This document shows, one piece after another, positions 35,061 through 47,253 of a DNA stretch of 64,000 nt. Made by a program: the position numbers and the translations under genes. The first letter of the stretch is position 1, and every line of letters starts with the position of its first letter. The stretch is taken from positions 14,171,358 through 14,235,357 of the forward strand of contig NC_083653.1 of assembly GCF_963576545.1 (NCBI RefSeq). The letters run 5' to 3'. Source of the DNA: Limanda limanda. Lineage: Eukaryota; Chordata; Actinopteri; Pleuronectiformes; Pleuronectidae. The notes below the pieces were generated by a model. It did not search any database, was not told the DNA's origin, and worked only from the letters and a program-made list of their open reading frames with translations.

Positions 35061-38000
35061 CATGCCGATCACAGAAGGCGTCTGTAGATCAGAGCGATGC
35101 AGCCCACAAAGACGGCTTCCTTCATGAAGACTGCTTCTGAAAAGGTTTTTCAGCTTGTTTATTTTTGGAGATAGTTTCCTTATCAACAGACAGAATTTCC
35201 TATATTTCTTCTGCAATTCTATGATTTGTATCACAAGCACGTCTCAAAGGGCTTTACCTGTCTGGGTTTACCAAGAGAGAAACAAATGAATCAGTTAATA
35301 TGCAGCAGCAGAAAAGAACAATAAGTTAATACTAGAATCCTAACCCTGCCCATGACTAACACTGGGTTTCCACATCTATTCGATCTAAATTAAACTATAC
35401 AGCACTGGAGCCAATAATGTGAGCACAGAGAGAATAATTGTGTTTGATTCTGGATTTGAGGGTTTCCACAATTATTTAACTGCATCAGAATTTGAAGTCA
35501 GAGATGAGGAACTGGGGAGGAAAATGCTCTGCTGCTTGCAGACCCCCCCTCTCCCCTTGATTCAGTAAGCTAACAACATCCTGCAACTGGAGTCGGCGGA
35601 ATGGGTGAGGGGTGAAGAGGCTGAATGATGGGGTGTGAGGAAAGCCGATGTAATGATTTCCAGCACTGCATATGTCAACAGAAGCACTTTAAGATCCATT
35701 AAAGATTCAAATTAAACCATGAAAGGATGTCAAAGTATAAGTATAATTTCTAATTGATAACCAAAGCATTAAAGTTTGAGTCTTACTTAGAAATTATAAT
35801 TACAAAAAACGTACAAATGTATTTATATACACGAAACATGAAATGTTCAACATTAGTCATTACATTAGATTAACATTAATCACATAGTAAGATACATAAA
35901 ATGGTAATAGAACAATAAAAAAATACATTCAACAAGCTGGAGATCAGTGATTTATATATTGAAATAAGCCTTAGAGCAGTCGAACTGGGAATTTAAGAAG
36001 GATGACTTTATCAGTCTCCTGAGATTCTCAGTCTGATATCATATTTGGAGATCATATCCCGTCACGGGACCAGTTTCATGATGTGACACTTAAAACCTGA
36101 TCCGGAGTAATTGAAGGCTTAACCCATTTAATTGCAGAAATTAAAGACGGTCATGGAGAATCAATAGACTGTTATGGTATATTAGGATTAAAAGGTACAA
36201 ATGTGTGTCCTCTGCACAAAATGAAAAACTGTAAAGCCAAATCCTTGAGATGTTGTGATGAACTGTTGATGTAACCCAAGTGTAACATAGCCTATATATA
36301 GACAACAATATTGGCCCACGGATGGTTTCTCAGGGGACTCAGCAGCAGTCGACAGAGAAGCATTTTATATTATCGTTTCCCATTAGAGAGGAACTGGATG
36401 AGCTGAGAGCGGTGGCAGAAACTCTAACCCACAACCTCACTCTTTAATAGAGTAATCAGGTCTTTGAGAAACGTTGGCATTAAAGCAGATTATGTACGAG
36501 AGTTTCCGAATATCAAGCAGAAAACCGATTTCACACCGGCACATTTTAAATTTAAACCCCCAACTGCAGAAACCGTCCACTTTCCCGATGTCCATGTTGT
36601 GGGTAGCATCGACAACTGATGTGTGCTATTCTGACTGGAGGGCACTCATGGGAGGTAACAAGCTTTTCATGGGACTTTGTTAGTTATTAAGAGTTGTTGA
36701 AACTGTCTCCCAGTTGCTCAGTAGTCATCAATCCACAGGCGCTGTATCCTGGGCCCATAGTTAATCTCTCCACTATCCTGCTCTGTCAGGATAAGTAACA
36801 GTACTAAGTCTTCATTTGCCTCCTCTTGCCACTCACCTCATAAATAAACCAATTAACTTGGTCTGGGAAAGTGCTGGGTGTGTAGAGGTGGAATAAACTA
36901 ACCCACACATGCACACAGATATTCACATGGATGTGCACAGCTGGACATGCACATATCCCAGATATATATATGTATATACTGTGTATATAAATCCCAAACG
37001 CACAGGCACTCAAGTATTCTTTCCCATTCACTCCTCTTTTCCTTCCACACCTGTCACGTTGTGTGGAAGTCCAGATGACTACAAATCAGTCCTCTCCTGC
37101 CTGTCTGGGTTTAGGGGATTGGAGCTTGGTAAATAAGCAGAAACAATATCCGAGCAAATGGAAGAAGAGAAATCACAAAAGACCGACTGATACGGGGAAA
37201 AAACACTTGGGGAACTCTAGTGTTGCCGTGCGTCATTAGTGGGCAGAGGTCACACTGTAACTCCTACTTCAACCACAGGGAGGACGATATTCTACCACTA
37301 AATATTTGTGCTTTTTACTGTAGGCTATGTCTTCATATGAAGGACCCTGAAAGTCCAGAGTTACTTTACACAGTTCCAGAGGGATGGCTACACGGGGCAT
37401 TGGAAAAGAGCTGCAGAGCATCTGAATCAAATAACAGCAGCTCATTCAAGTTCTTAAAAACTAGAATCATAGCCCTGCCGTTTTATTCCTCTGCCAACTG
37501 CTGCATTTTTCGTTTGCATATGTATATGAGGTCACTGGGACCATTGACCTTTAACCACTGAAATGTAATCCATTAATCTTTGACACCAACTGAGAACTGG
37601 TCAAAATTTGAATGAATTCCCTATAAGTAGATTTGAGATATCATGTTCAAAAGTACAAAACCATGTTTTCTGATGATTCTCTCCAGGCACTCTTAGGATA
37701 ACATGTTGGCAATATAATGGTTTTGTGAGGTCACAGTGATCTTGACCTTTGACAGCTAAACTCAGTTCATCTTTGAGTCCAAGTGAATGTTTCTGCCAGA
37801 TTCTAAAGGATTCCCTCAAGGCGTTCCAGAGAAATTAAGTTCCCAAGAATTGGATGGACAACCCAAAAACATGATGCCCCCGGCCACTGTCTGTCACCAG
37901 AGCAGAGGCGATAAACAGCAGCTAGAGGTTTTGTGTGCAAGTTTTCCTCATTACAAATTCATGAACAATTGAAAAAACTTCATAACAGATTAATCTAGGA

Positions 38001-39681
38001 ACTATGGGTTGAGAATAGTAATGGATTTACTACAAAGTTGTACAAAATACTGTTTAAACGTAAAAATCAATGAGGAAACGTGTTAACTTTTAACACAGTA
38101 GGTCATTAATTGGGCATTAACACTAAATATCCTATGTCAGAGTGCTGCAGCAGGAAGAAGTCACTGATTGAGTCGGTTATATGAGCCGCAAATAATGAAT
38201 GCAATACTGTATATTCCCATATGATACAGTTTTTACCGCCTCAGCAAATTGCTTCTTTCACATCTACCAAATGGTTCAAAATAACCTCTCATACTCCTCA
38301 GAGAGACAGTATTATATATATTAAAAAAACAATCTATTGCAAAAGCTTGGGCAGAAAAATCTTATACATTATTTTTTGGGGGTGCAGAGGATGAGTGAGA
38401 GTGTGTGTGGGGGGGGAGTAATCCATTTTAATAGAGCTGTCTCTATATTATTGCCAACTTTCCCCCTCCTTGCACCTCTTTTCCATCTCATACATGCAGT
38501 AAGAGTGTGTGTGTCAGCACAACACTGTAAATAATAAAAGAGCAACAGTGGCGAAGGGACACTGCAAGTCTTGAAATAGCTTTGAGGGAAGAGAATATTT
38601 ATTCGCTAATGATCAAGCCCTTTATTGACTTTTGGGAAAATCCAATATTCTGCCTGCGAGCCAGTGAGAATCTTTCTCATCGCAGTGCAATTTCACCCTG
38701 GGCTCTGGGACAATACGCATTTATAAGTCCTTCGAAGAGACATCACATGCGAGCACATACACAGAGATCTCCACAAGCACAAATGTAGATACTGATGTAC
38801 TGTATTAGCATTTGCATAAACTTGCTGTAGCTTTAGAATGAATCCTACATTGCCAATAAGAGTCTCACTTCATTGATTTAAAACTGGTCACTTTCTATCG
38901 TGACAATGTATTCATACAGACGAATGCGTGACGTTCACACACACACACACTTATATGTTGCAAACATGTGTGCGTGGGAAACATCGGCCTCCTGTCTCCG
39001 GTCACACCTGGCGTTCTCTCTCTTGTTCCCAATGTCATACGCCGGTGGCCTTCATCAGGCTGCTGGAGCCAAGGATGAGACAAAACATGATTTTGTCTGG
39101 CAGCCAGTTTCTGGCACTGCATTGATACATGGTAATCCAGCTGTCAGCAGGGAGCTGGGGGGGAGAGCCGCAATGGGGAAGAAAGGAAGAGCACAAAGAG
39201 AGAAACAAAGACAGTAAAAAGCGATAGAAGAATAAAATAGAGGACAGAACAAGCAGCACATGTACTCTTTAGCCACGATATTGTGCGGATAACACAAAAA
39301 CCTGATCGTAAAAGAAAGGCCCCTTTGAATGATTGATGTCGTGAGGGTGAATCAATTCAATTGATGGTAAGGTGGCTATAATCAATATTCATATTCATAG
39401 ATCGCATGACTGCTTGTACAGTAAGTGAAAGGGGTTGCTGGGGGTGATAATGCAGCAGGGAATCTTTATTTGCTCTGCAGAGTGTTTCTTCAACCTATTG
39501 TTTTTGTTTTTATGGCCTGAAATTTACAGGTTAATTCATCGGTTTTGACCACAACAGGCACGAGTTATCAAAACCTCTTGCAACATTTGTTTGGCCAAAT
39601 ATGATACCAAGAGAAGTCATTGCTGTGTTTAGTGTGGCAGAATATTTCTATTCATATATTACAGTACTGTTATAATATATA
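35061..39681. other. 4.6 kb of intergenic DNA, no gene seen
   Basis: Mostly AT-rich. It includes short TA-rich runs near 36,960-36,990 and a G run at 38,410-38,417, and minor CA tracts near 38,938. Frames such as 37,220-37,561 and 38,900-39,217 overlap others and have no recognisable domain. I see no splice-linked coding exons. Confidence 0.4.
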
Positions 39682-40890
39682 TGTAGCCCTTATGTCAATT
39701 CCCAGTTAAGACGAGGCTGTTATCTGAGCTCAGTTTATACCACCTGAATCTGAATAACGTCTGCTACTTGAAAGTGAGTGGAGTCCATACAACTTGGTCA
39801 ATTATTTACAAATGATTTATTTAACCCAAGCAGTCATGTATTTTAAATAATAATGATTCGCTACAACAAATAAGATTTAGTAGTTTTAAAACTATTGAAA
39901 CTATATTTAGGCACTATATATCAGACTCAATGGATATGGGCACTAGACCAATAATGAAAATAGAAATCTCCCTTATCAATGAAATATAATAAAACAACAC
40001 CTCACATTTGTAACTAGGCCATACACAATAGCAACTTCAAAACACTCTTCTTAGGATAACAAACTTTAGACAATGTGGCACATGAAATTACAGGCAACTC
40101 TCACAACAGGGACATGCATACAGGTATAAAAGAAAATACAACAGCCGGCATGGAAAATAACAAATAAAAAACTATCAGTTAAACCCCCCGTTGCAGGCCT
40201 GTTACTGTGTCCTTCTTAGCCCCACCAGGGCTACTCACAACCACCACGTTGGTGCCGCGTGCACAGTTGATGTTGCCGTCCGTTGCCGTCCGTTGCTTAG
40301 CAACCCCCTCGTCGCTGGCCGGCACTCGTCCCTCTTAGCTTGATGGAGCTGCTCCCGGTGGCTATCTAGCACTAGCTCTCAGTTTACAGTGCTGAGCTAG
40401 CTAACTAGTTTCTGAACAACACATAAAATAAAGTGCTCGTTCGGTGGCTGAAGGAAACACTACAGCCTTAGTTACACTCAATCTAAGAGTGGCTTAACTG
40501 TCCACTGCTGCTGTTGTCGTCTTCTTAAGTTCACTTTATCTCAAGTCTCTTCAACTCCGTCTCTCTCTGTCTCCTCTACTCTCTCTCTGTCTCCTGCATC
40601 TCCCGTGTCTCCTCTCTGATCCCGCCTCCCATCCAATAAGGAGTCACCATTCTTGAGTGATTGACATTCCCACCAACTACTGACCACTTCACCTACCTAG
40701 CATGCCAGATTGACTACACTCCCACCTTTTTTGTTCTTTTAAACCCATAACTGAAACTCTGTAGACAAATTATTGCACAACCATATTCTATTGCCCCATT
40801 AACAGTTATTTTCTTTGCATCTATTCACCTTAGATAAAACATCATTAATACCATAGAACATATATATCCTCAGGTTATACCCGGGCTTCA
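39682..40890 (-). repeat. 3' LTR, 1,209 bp, full length
   Basis: On the minus strand it starts TGAAGCCCGG and ends GGGCTACA, the usual TG..CA ends. The pyrimidine run on its inner side (purine on the sense strand) confirms the inner boundary. Minus-strand AATAAA near 39,823-39,818 is followed about 20 bases later by the point (39,806) where the similarity to the remnant 5' LTR begins, so the shared 125 bp corresponds to about the U5 part. A CT-rich run lies at 40,540-40,612. Confidence 0.8.
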
Positions 40891-40903
40891 CTCTCCCCCT
40901 CCT
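40891..40903 (-). other. polypurine tract
   Basis: Minus strand AGGAGGGGGAGAG lies immediately before the TG of the 3' LTR. This is the position and composition expected for the plus-strand primer in reverse transcription. Confidence 0.85.
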
Positions 40904-41030
40904 AAACGTCTGAATGTCCCCATAGACGTGATTGTGCGAGTAAGCCACTACGCACAGGTAAGTATACTACTCCCTTCAATTATGGGTTTAACACTAAGTA
41001 CACCCTGCTACAATAACTAAACCTTTGATC

Positions 41031-41516
41031 TTACTCGTTTAGTTTTAACTCTATACATCCTTGCCCTGGTGCTACGGGCTTTAGGTAGACTGTGAAACAC
41101 GATATATCGGTACCGTTGCTCTCTGGGGTGATGGAGATCCTAACGCCTCTATGGACCACAACCACCGGCTGGTTGGAGGGCTGATCAGGTAAGTCATAGC
41201 TTAACCAAATCACAGGTTTGACCTGCCGTTTGCTAACCCGGCAACCTGACTGCACCTCATCACTGCTGTGGTGGGTAGCTGCCACTTCCACCCCACCAGT
41301 CCCGGTGTCCACATCAAGATCATCTGCTTGGGAGGAGGTGTTGTCCATCCTCATGTCCTGAGGAGGGATAGGAGCCTGTTCAGTCTCAGTGCTCTCTTCA
41401 GATTCTGACATCTCCTCATCGCATGGCACTGCATGAGTTGGGTCATAACAACTCTCCTGCTTTTTGGACTCATGTCGGTGTCGAGCCCTTGTGTGGGTTG
41501 GACTCAAGTTTGGCAT
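41031..41516 (-). pseudogene. pol C-terminal tail or third frame of the gypsy element
   Basis: A 161-codon frame follows the pol stop in the same reading frame (TAA, two codons, then ATG). It is acidic in the middle ('MSESEESTETEQAP'), and its later part 'SKRQVKPVIWLSYDLPDQP' resembles the tail found at the C-terminus of many fish gypsy Pol proteins. It has no signal peptide, membrane segment or envelope features. I therefore read it as the end of Pol cut off by a nonsense codon, although a genuine separate small ORF, or stop readthrough, cannot be excluded. Confidence 0.6.
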
Positions 41517-41522
41517 TGTGAC

Positions 41523-44103
41523 TTAAGATTGGAAAGGTTCTTCATCCTCTGACTCTGAAGTCTCCTGTTCTAGATCCATCAGATCCCTTTTATCCTCCCT
41601 TGGCTCTCGTTCCATTTCTCTATTTCTTCTGGTCCTTGGTGGGCGTGGAACACCTGCCTCCTCAACCACTTCTGGTAACCTTATCAATTGGCCAACTGGT
41701 AAGAGGTGGTCACGGTGGAGTGTCTTTACTCCTCCAACTCCATTCTCAGGTTTCAGTCGATATACAGGTAAGTGAGGCAACTTCTCAACTACTGTGTAGG
41801 GGAAGGAATTCCACTTGTCCTTCAATTTTTGCTTCCCAGTTCCCCCAAAGGCACGGATCAGCACTCGGTCTCCCTCTTCAAGGTGCTGAATACGTATTCT
41901 GGAGTCATAGGCCCTTTTGTTCTTCTGATGGTTTTTATTTGCAGCATCAACGGCCAGCTGATAAGCACGTCGCAATTCCCTCCGCAGATTTTCCACGTAC
42001 TGCTGATGGTGACGATCTCCTTGTTGCTCCATGGGTGTGCCAAAACAGATGTCGATAGGTAGACGGGCCTCCCGCCCAAACATGAGGTAATAAGGGGAAT
42101 ATCCTGTTGCATCGTGGCGGGTACAATTATATGCATGCACCATCAAGGCAACATGTTGGCTCCATCTTTGTTTTTGTGCAGAGTCGAGTGTACCCAACAT
42201 GGATAGGAGTGTGCGATTAAATCGCTCAGGCTGCGGATCGCCCTGGGGATGGTAAGGCGTTGTTCTTGATTTTCGGATTCCCAGCATACTCAGCAGCTCC
42301 TTTATCAGACGACTCTCAAAATCCCGCCCCTGATCAGAGTGGATGCGAGATGGCAACCCATAATGCACGAAGAATTTTTCCACTAACACTTTGGCCACAG
42401 TAGGTGCCCGCTGATCTTTTGTAATGTATGTCTGTGCATATCGGGTATAGTGATCAGTCACTACCAAAACATTCGAAATGCCTCTGGAGTCTGGTTCAAT
42501 GGCAAGAAAATCGATGCAGACTAAATCCAGCGGACCCCGGCTAGTAATCTGATTAAGGGGGGCTGTCTTTCGGGGCACGGTCTTCCGAGTCACGCATCGT
42601 CCACACGTTTGGACATACTGGGACACATCCACTGCCATTCTTGGCCAGTAGTACCTGTCCCTGGCTAGGGCCAGGGTGCGTTCTGTACCCAGATGGCCGC
42701 AATCATCATGGAGTGCTCTGAGGACTACTGAGTGGAATTGTTTTGGGAGGACTAACTGAAAAATCTCTTTGCCAGCTGTTGTCATAATCTTACGGTACAG
42801 CAGTTTGTTCATCAAGACCAGTTTATTTCCTTCCCGCTGAAGATGTACCACCTCTGGGCTATTACCCAGTCTGGTGGTAGGGGCCCATTTGCCTGTTCTC
42901 ATAGCACGTTTAATGGCCCCTATAGCTGCATCCCTATCTTGAGCACCTCTAAGCTCATCTTCACTCAGACGTTCCAAGCTAGGCATCTCCAGCTTCATCG
43001 GATATGCATACACCTCAGGGATGGCTTGGGGAGGTATCCCTAATTGTTCAGCATAACTAATCAGTGTCTCTGTTTGTGCCGGAACACTCAACTTCTTAAA
43101 GACTGCTTTCACCCCTTCAGGTGAGATCCATCCCTCCTCTTCAACCACGTTTCGAGAGAGGGAGTCAGCATCTATATTCTCCCGCCCTGGTCTGTACTGA
43201 ATGCCAAACTCATAGATGGAAAGGGCAGCTAACCAACGATGACCTGTGGCATTCAACTTGGCTGATGTAAGCACATACGTGAGGGGATTGTTGTCTGTTC
43301 TCACGTTAAATCGAAGCCCATACAAATAATCATGGAACTTATCAACTACGGCCCATTTCAGGGCGAGAAATTCAAGCTGGTGGACTGGGTAGTTGCGCTC
43401 TGCATCACTCAACTTACGACTTGCAAATGCCACTGGACGCAAACCCTCAGGGTATTGTTGATTAAGTACTGCACCCAATCCGTCGAAACTTGCATCAACA
43501 TGCAAAATGTAAGGCTTTGAGGGGTCCCCTAACGCCAAAACAGGAGCATGGGTAAGACAGTGGATAATCTTGTTAAAGGCTGCTGAGCATTCCGAAGTCC
43601 ATCGATCAGAGAATGGCTCAGACTTCCGGAAATAGGTTGTCCCTTTGCTGAGACGTTTAGTTTTTTGGGTAGGCGTGTATCCTCGTGTAAGGTCTGTCAG
43701 AGGGCTGACGATGGCAGAATAGTTCGCGATGAAGCGTCGATAATACCCACAGAATCCAAGGAAGGACTGTAGGGACTTGAGGTCAGTAGGCTGCTTCCAC
43801 TCTGCAACTGCTCTTATCTTTTCAGGATCGGTGGCTATGCCAGCTTCAGACACAATATGGCCAACATTCTTAACCTTCGGTTGGCAGAACTGGCATTTAT
43901 CCAACGAGAGTTTCAGGCCATATTCTTCCAATCGATCTAGCACTTTGAACAGGCGCTCTTCGTGCTCCTCCAAGGAATGGCTAAAAATTATAATGTCATC
44001 AAGGTATACTAAGCATTGTAGCAGATTCATATCTCCTACCGCTTTCTCCATCAGCCTTTGGAAAGTGGCGGGAGCTCCAGTAATACCTTGAGGCATGCGA
44101 ATT
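41523..44103 (-). pseudogene. gypsy Pol, second part: RT, RNase H, integrase
   Basis: This frame covers the RT from 'RMPQGITGAPATF' onward, including the YLDD catalytic box (Asp codons at 44,000-43,995). It continues through RNase H ('ILHVDASFDGLG', near residue 208 of the open frame), the integrase zinc-binding H-H-C-C region (HDDCGHLGTER to TCGRC, about 470-510), and the integrase core with its D, D and E ('CIDFLA', 'HSDQGRDF', 'PERFNR', about 538-631). It ends in a basic then acidic tail with 'LHRDHLLP'. No chromodomain is seen. The open frame begins upstream at an ATG (44,123) that lies out of register with RT, so that start is not real: the frame is the continuation of the upstream Gag-Pol after a frameshift. 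All catalytic residues I looked for are present in this part. Confidence 0.92.
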
Positions 44104-46936
44104 GGTAAAATCCCAATGGGCAAATAAAGGCAGTTTTCTCTTTGTCTTCATTTGCCATCTTGATTTGGTAATACCCACTTCGCAAATCTATCACCGTAAA
44201 CCACCTGCTCCCATTCAAACTGTCTAAGGCATCATCTATTCTCGGCACAGTGTATTGGTCTGGAACGGTCCTTGCATTCAGGGTACGGTAGTCGATACAC
44301 ATTCTGATTTTTCCACTCTTCTTCCTGGCCACTACGATGGGTGAGGCAAATGGGCTGCGGGATTCCTTGATAATTCCGGCGGCAAGTAGGTCCTGCAGGT
44401 GCCGTCGTAGGTCATCAAGGTCCCCGGGTGCCAGGCGTCGAGAACGTTCTCGAAATGGCCTTGTGTCATTCATTCTAATGCAATGTTCGACTCCCGTAGC
44501 CAGGCCCACGTCCCACTCCTCCACTGAGAACACTCCAGTGCGTTGAGATAGCTTTTCTGCTAGTCTGTTCCGCCAGGCCTCTGGTATTGGTGAATCTCCG
44601 AAACTGAACCGGTTGGGGTCAATTGGGCTGGATGGTGGATAGTTCTTCAGAATCTCTGTAACAATATCGGCTCTTTGAATCCTGGCAATAACGGCACCTT
44701 TTGGTATGGCTTTCATTTTCAATGATTCATTCCGTAACAGTACGGGTACATTACCACTCTCTAGGTCAGCAGGTAGCAGCACACAAGGGGATAAAGCAAC
44801 TCCTGTTGGAAGCTTGGCCGGGGCGTCTACCATCAACACTCCAGGGCTATAGGATTCCCTCACTGTAGCTCTACATATGGCTTGCCGTTCCCCACCGGGG
44901 GGAATAGTGAGGGGTCCTGGTCCAGCCCACTTTAATAGGCCAACTTCATCCTCAGCCCAGTCAGAATAACTGCCTCTCACTGCAGATTGATGTGATCCTG
45001 CTTGCACTCTCCATGTCTGGGCTCTGTTGTTAGAGACAGAGGTTTGTTCCTTAGTGGGTATGCGATGAAACCTTCTGGCGTTGGTTCCTATAATCACAGG
45101 TGCTTGATCTGGTCCACATGGATCAGGGCACACTAATGCCAAGACTGTCTTTGTTCCTGCCTCTTCCCCATCATCCAAAAAAGACACTTCCATTACAATA
45201 TATCCTTTATAAGGGTAAGAAGACTGGCTCAGTCCCCAGAGTGATAAACTAGATATAGGGTGTATGGGAAGATGCGATAGGTATTTAATATACCAACTCT
45301 CAAAGACAAGGGTGACTGTTGAACCACTGTCCATCAGAACCGAGCAGGGATGCCCTTCAATGATTGTTCTACCTATAGAGGGCTCCCCAACTAGACCAGC
45401 AGGGAGGCAGGTGGGACCAGAGGATTGTGCATCATTGTTCTTTACTATGCAGTCCATGTCTCCTCTCTTGGGATCTCGGTTTCCACTTTGTAGTTTCTTC
45501 AGTGACCGGATCAATTTGGTTTTAACTTTTTCTGCATTTTCAGGTGCTGAGCAGCGGGGAGCTACAGGCCCATCTTCCCCACAGTGGTAGCAGAAAAACT
45601 CATCATTAGTGCCTGACTCGGATCTTATGCGACTGGCTCTGTTACTACTTGCCCCGTCCACTCGGTCATCTCTATTCCTCCTTTCTCTCTCTTCCAGCGG
45701 CCGTGGGGTTCGGTGGTTCGCAGTCATCACTTGCATTTGAGCTTTCAAGTCGGACACTTCTTTTTGTAGTTTCCGCACCTCACTCTCAGGGCCATTAGAA
45801 GGGGCCTGGCTAAATGCGGGGGACTCTAGATATGGTGGGGAATTCTGCTTCTGCTTGGCAGTGAGTGCTGACACACAAGCTCTAAGTTCTTCTAGTTCTG
45901 ATTTTAAAGAGTCCATTTCAGGGGTGACCAGATCATCATCTGTAGTGCGCACTTGCCTCACAGTTGTTTTAATAGCGCTCGGCTTTTGTCGCAGAGACTG
46001 CTGCTGTTCCTCTTCACGTATCTCGTTCAAGAGCTGTAGGAACGATGGGGGGTTGTCTTTCTTCTCTCGTAGCCGTAGCTGCAAAAGCATGAGATCTGAG
46101 TGAACTGCTCCACGCAAAAGCTGATCTACGCGGATACGGTCTCGTTGGCGTGGCAATATTCCACCACGGTGGACCACTTTGTTAAGTTGACGCTCTATTC
46201 TTCTCAAAAAATCAGACAGCTTTTCCCCAGTATTCTGTCTCAGCAATCTAAAGGCAAAGTACAGCTCTTCCCCTGACTCTGAACAGCCGAATGCTCTTTC
46301 CATGGCATCAAGATAGTGGTGAGGGGAAGCATCTGGTTCAGTTGACCTTACTGCCTGTGCTATCTCAAAGGCTGGCCCCCGTAAGCTCTCGATTATCCTC
46401 TTCCGTTTTTCTTTGTCGGAGCAATCACATTCCTCTACCATAAGTTGAGCCTGCTCCCACCAGGTATCAAGACTTTCTTCACCAGCCGGTGTTGGCACAA
46501 TGCCAGAAAAAGCTCGCAAACGTTTAAAGGCATTTCCGTCCTGTGCTGGCCGCATGGACTTTCGAAAAAACTCCCCCATGGCTCTTATGAGAGAATCTGT
46601 TGAACTTGATGGCTCTTCAGACCCAGGCTGACCCTGGTCAGGATGTGGAGCACTTCTTATCTCACATATTGGCCATGGCTGCCCCCCTTTGACTGGTACA
46701 ACTTCAGGGGGAATGGTGTCTAGGTTTACTCTCTCTTTGCATTCAAAGTATGCAGTAAAATGTCCAGTGGCTGGTTCGAAAAGCTTCATCCTTAATTTAA
46801 CTCGCCCCAGCACCTTTATAGTCGCAAGGGTCTTCTCAGTATCCTCCACTTCAGCATCTTCGGGTATATTGGCAACCTCAATAACATGATCGGGGTCCAA
46901 TCCCTCACCCTTGCACCAGTTAAGGATCATTGACAT
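44051..46936 (-). pseudogene. gypsy Gag-protease-RT N-terminus, with PNMA-like Gag
   Basis: A 961-codon frame joins Gag and Pol without a programmed shift. Residues 1-95 resemble the N-terminal domain of PNMA/Ma proteins ('ILNWCKGEGLDPDHVIEVANIP' followed by the L-G-x-V/K..F block and 'PWP' end). Residues about 155-310 are the retrotransposon Gag capsid region, then a predicted coiled coil (about 340-405). Residues 449-462 are a zinc knuckle, C-x2-C-x4-P-x4-C, with Pro where the family has His. The protease has the DSG active site at 536-538. RT begins near 870 with the first catalytic Asp at about 917 ('FTVIDLRSGYYQ'). The last 15 or so residues are out of frame, because a frameshift near 44,100 breaks the RT between its first Asp and the YLDD box. 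Confidence 0.9.
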
Positions 46937-47106
46937 ATTTTCACTTTGTTGTTTTAAAGTTTTGCTTACTACCCTCCACTCACTCTTTTATTACAGTAAT
47001 TTGTGTGTGCTGAGTTAGTTTTGCTTGCCTAAGGTTTTAAATTAATAATTAAACATGGACCGAATCTATTTCAGGTGATATTTGTAAAGTATAGAATACT
47101 AAATAT

Positions 47107-47124
47107 TTCCCAGTGGTGCCTCCA
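47107..47124 (-). other. primer-binding site candidate
   Basis: On the minus strand TGGAGGCACCACTGGGAA begins four bases after the ...GGGCTACA end of the 5' LTR remnant. Position and the TGG start fit a tRNA 3'-end complement. I do not identify the tRNA. Confidence 0.65.
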
Positions 47125-47128
47125 TTTA

Positions 47129-47253
47129 TGTAGCCCTTATGTCAATTCCCAGTTAAGACGAGGCTGTTATCTGAGCTCAGTTTATACCACCTGAATCTGA
47201 ATAACGTCTGCTACTTGAAAGTGAGTGGAGTCCATACAACTTGGTCAATTATT
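47129..47253 (-). repeat. 5' LTR remnant, 125 bp
   Basis: Identical over 125 bases to 39,682-39,806, the U5 end of the 3' LTR. The other 1.08 kb (U3 and probably R) is missing, and the remnant runs straight into a TA dinucleotide repeat. Without U3 the element has no LTR promoter of its own. Confidence 0.85.

Larger units (their letters stand above)
39682..47253 (-). mobile_element. Ty3/gypsy-type LTR retrotransposon with PNMA-like Gag
   Basis: Reading the minus strand, the order is: remnant 5' LTR (47,253-47,129), primer-binding site (about 47,124-47,107), Gag, protease, RT, RNase H and integrase (46,936-41,523), a tail frame (41,516-41,031), polypurine tract (40,903-40,891) and a full 3' LTR (40,890-39,682). 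The order RT-RNase H-integrase is the ordinary gypsy order. There is no chromodomain and no envelope gene. The LTR overlap (125 bp) is identical, so insertion was recent. It is nevertheless broken: the 5' LTR lacks its promoter part, RT is frameshifted near 44,100 and the pol tail has an in-frame stop. The outer flanks are AT repeats on both sides, and no clean target duplication is visible. Confidence 0.93.

Noticed and set aside
39682..39800. A 119-bp LTR model (TG..CA) for both ends of the gypsy element
   Set aside because: With that model no polypurine tract lies next to the 3' LTR. Extending to 40,890 gives a CA end directly followed by a clear polypurine tract, so the 3' LTR is 1,209 bp and the 5' one is truncated.
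41031..41516. Envelope gene in the gypsy element
   Set aside because: The third frame has no signal peptide, membrane segment or cysteine pattern of an envelope protein; it looks like a Pol tail.
41600..46889. Plus-strand frames of 60-150 codons across the gypsy element
   Set aside because: They are antisense shadows of the minus-strand Gag-Pol frames.
39682..47253. Gmr1-like element with integrase ahead of RT
   Set aside because: The order seen is protease, RT, RNase H, integrase, the ordinary gypsy order.
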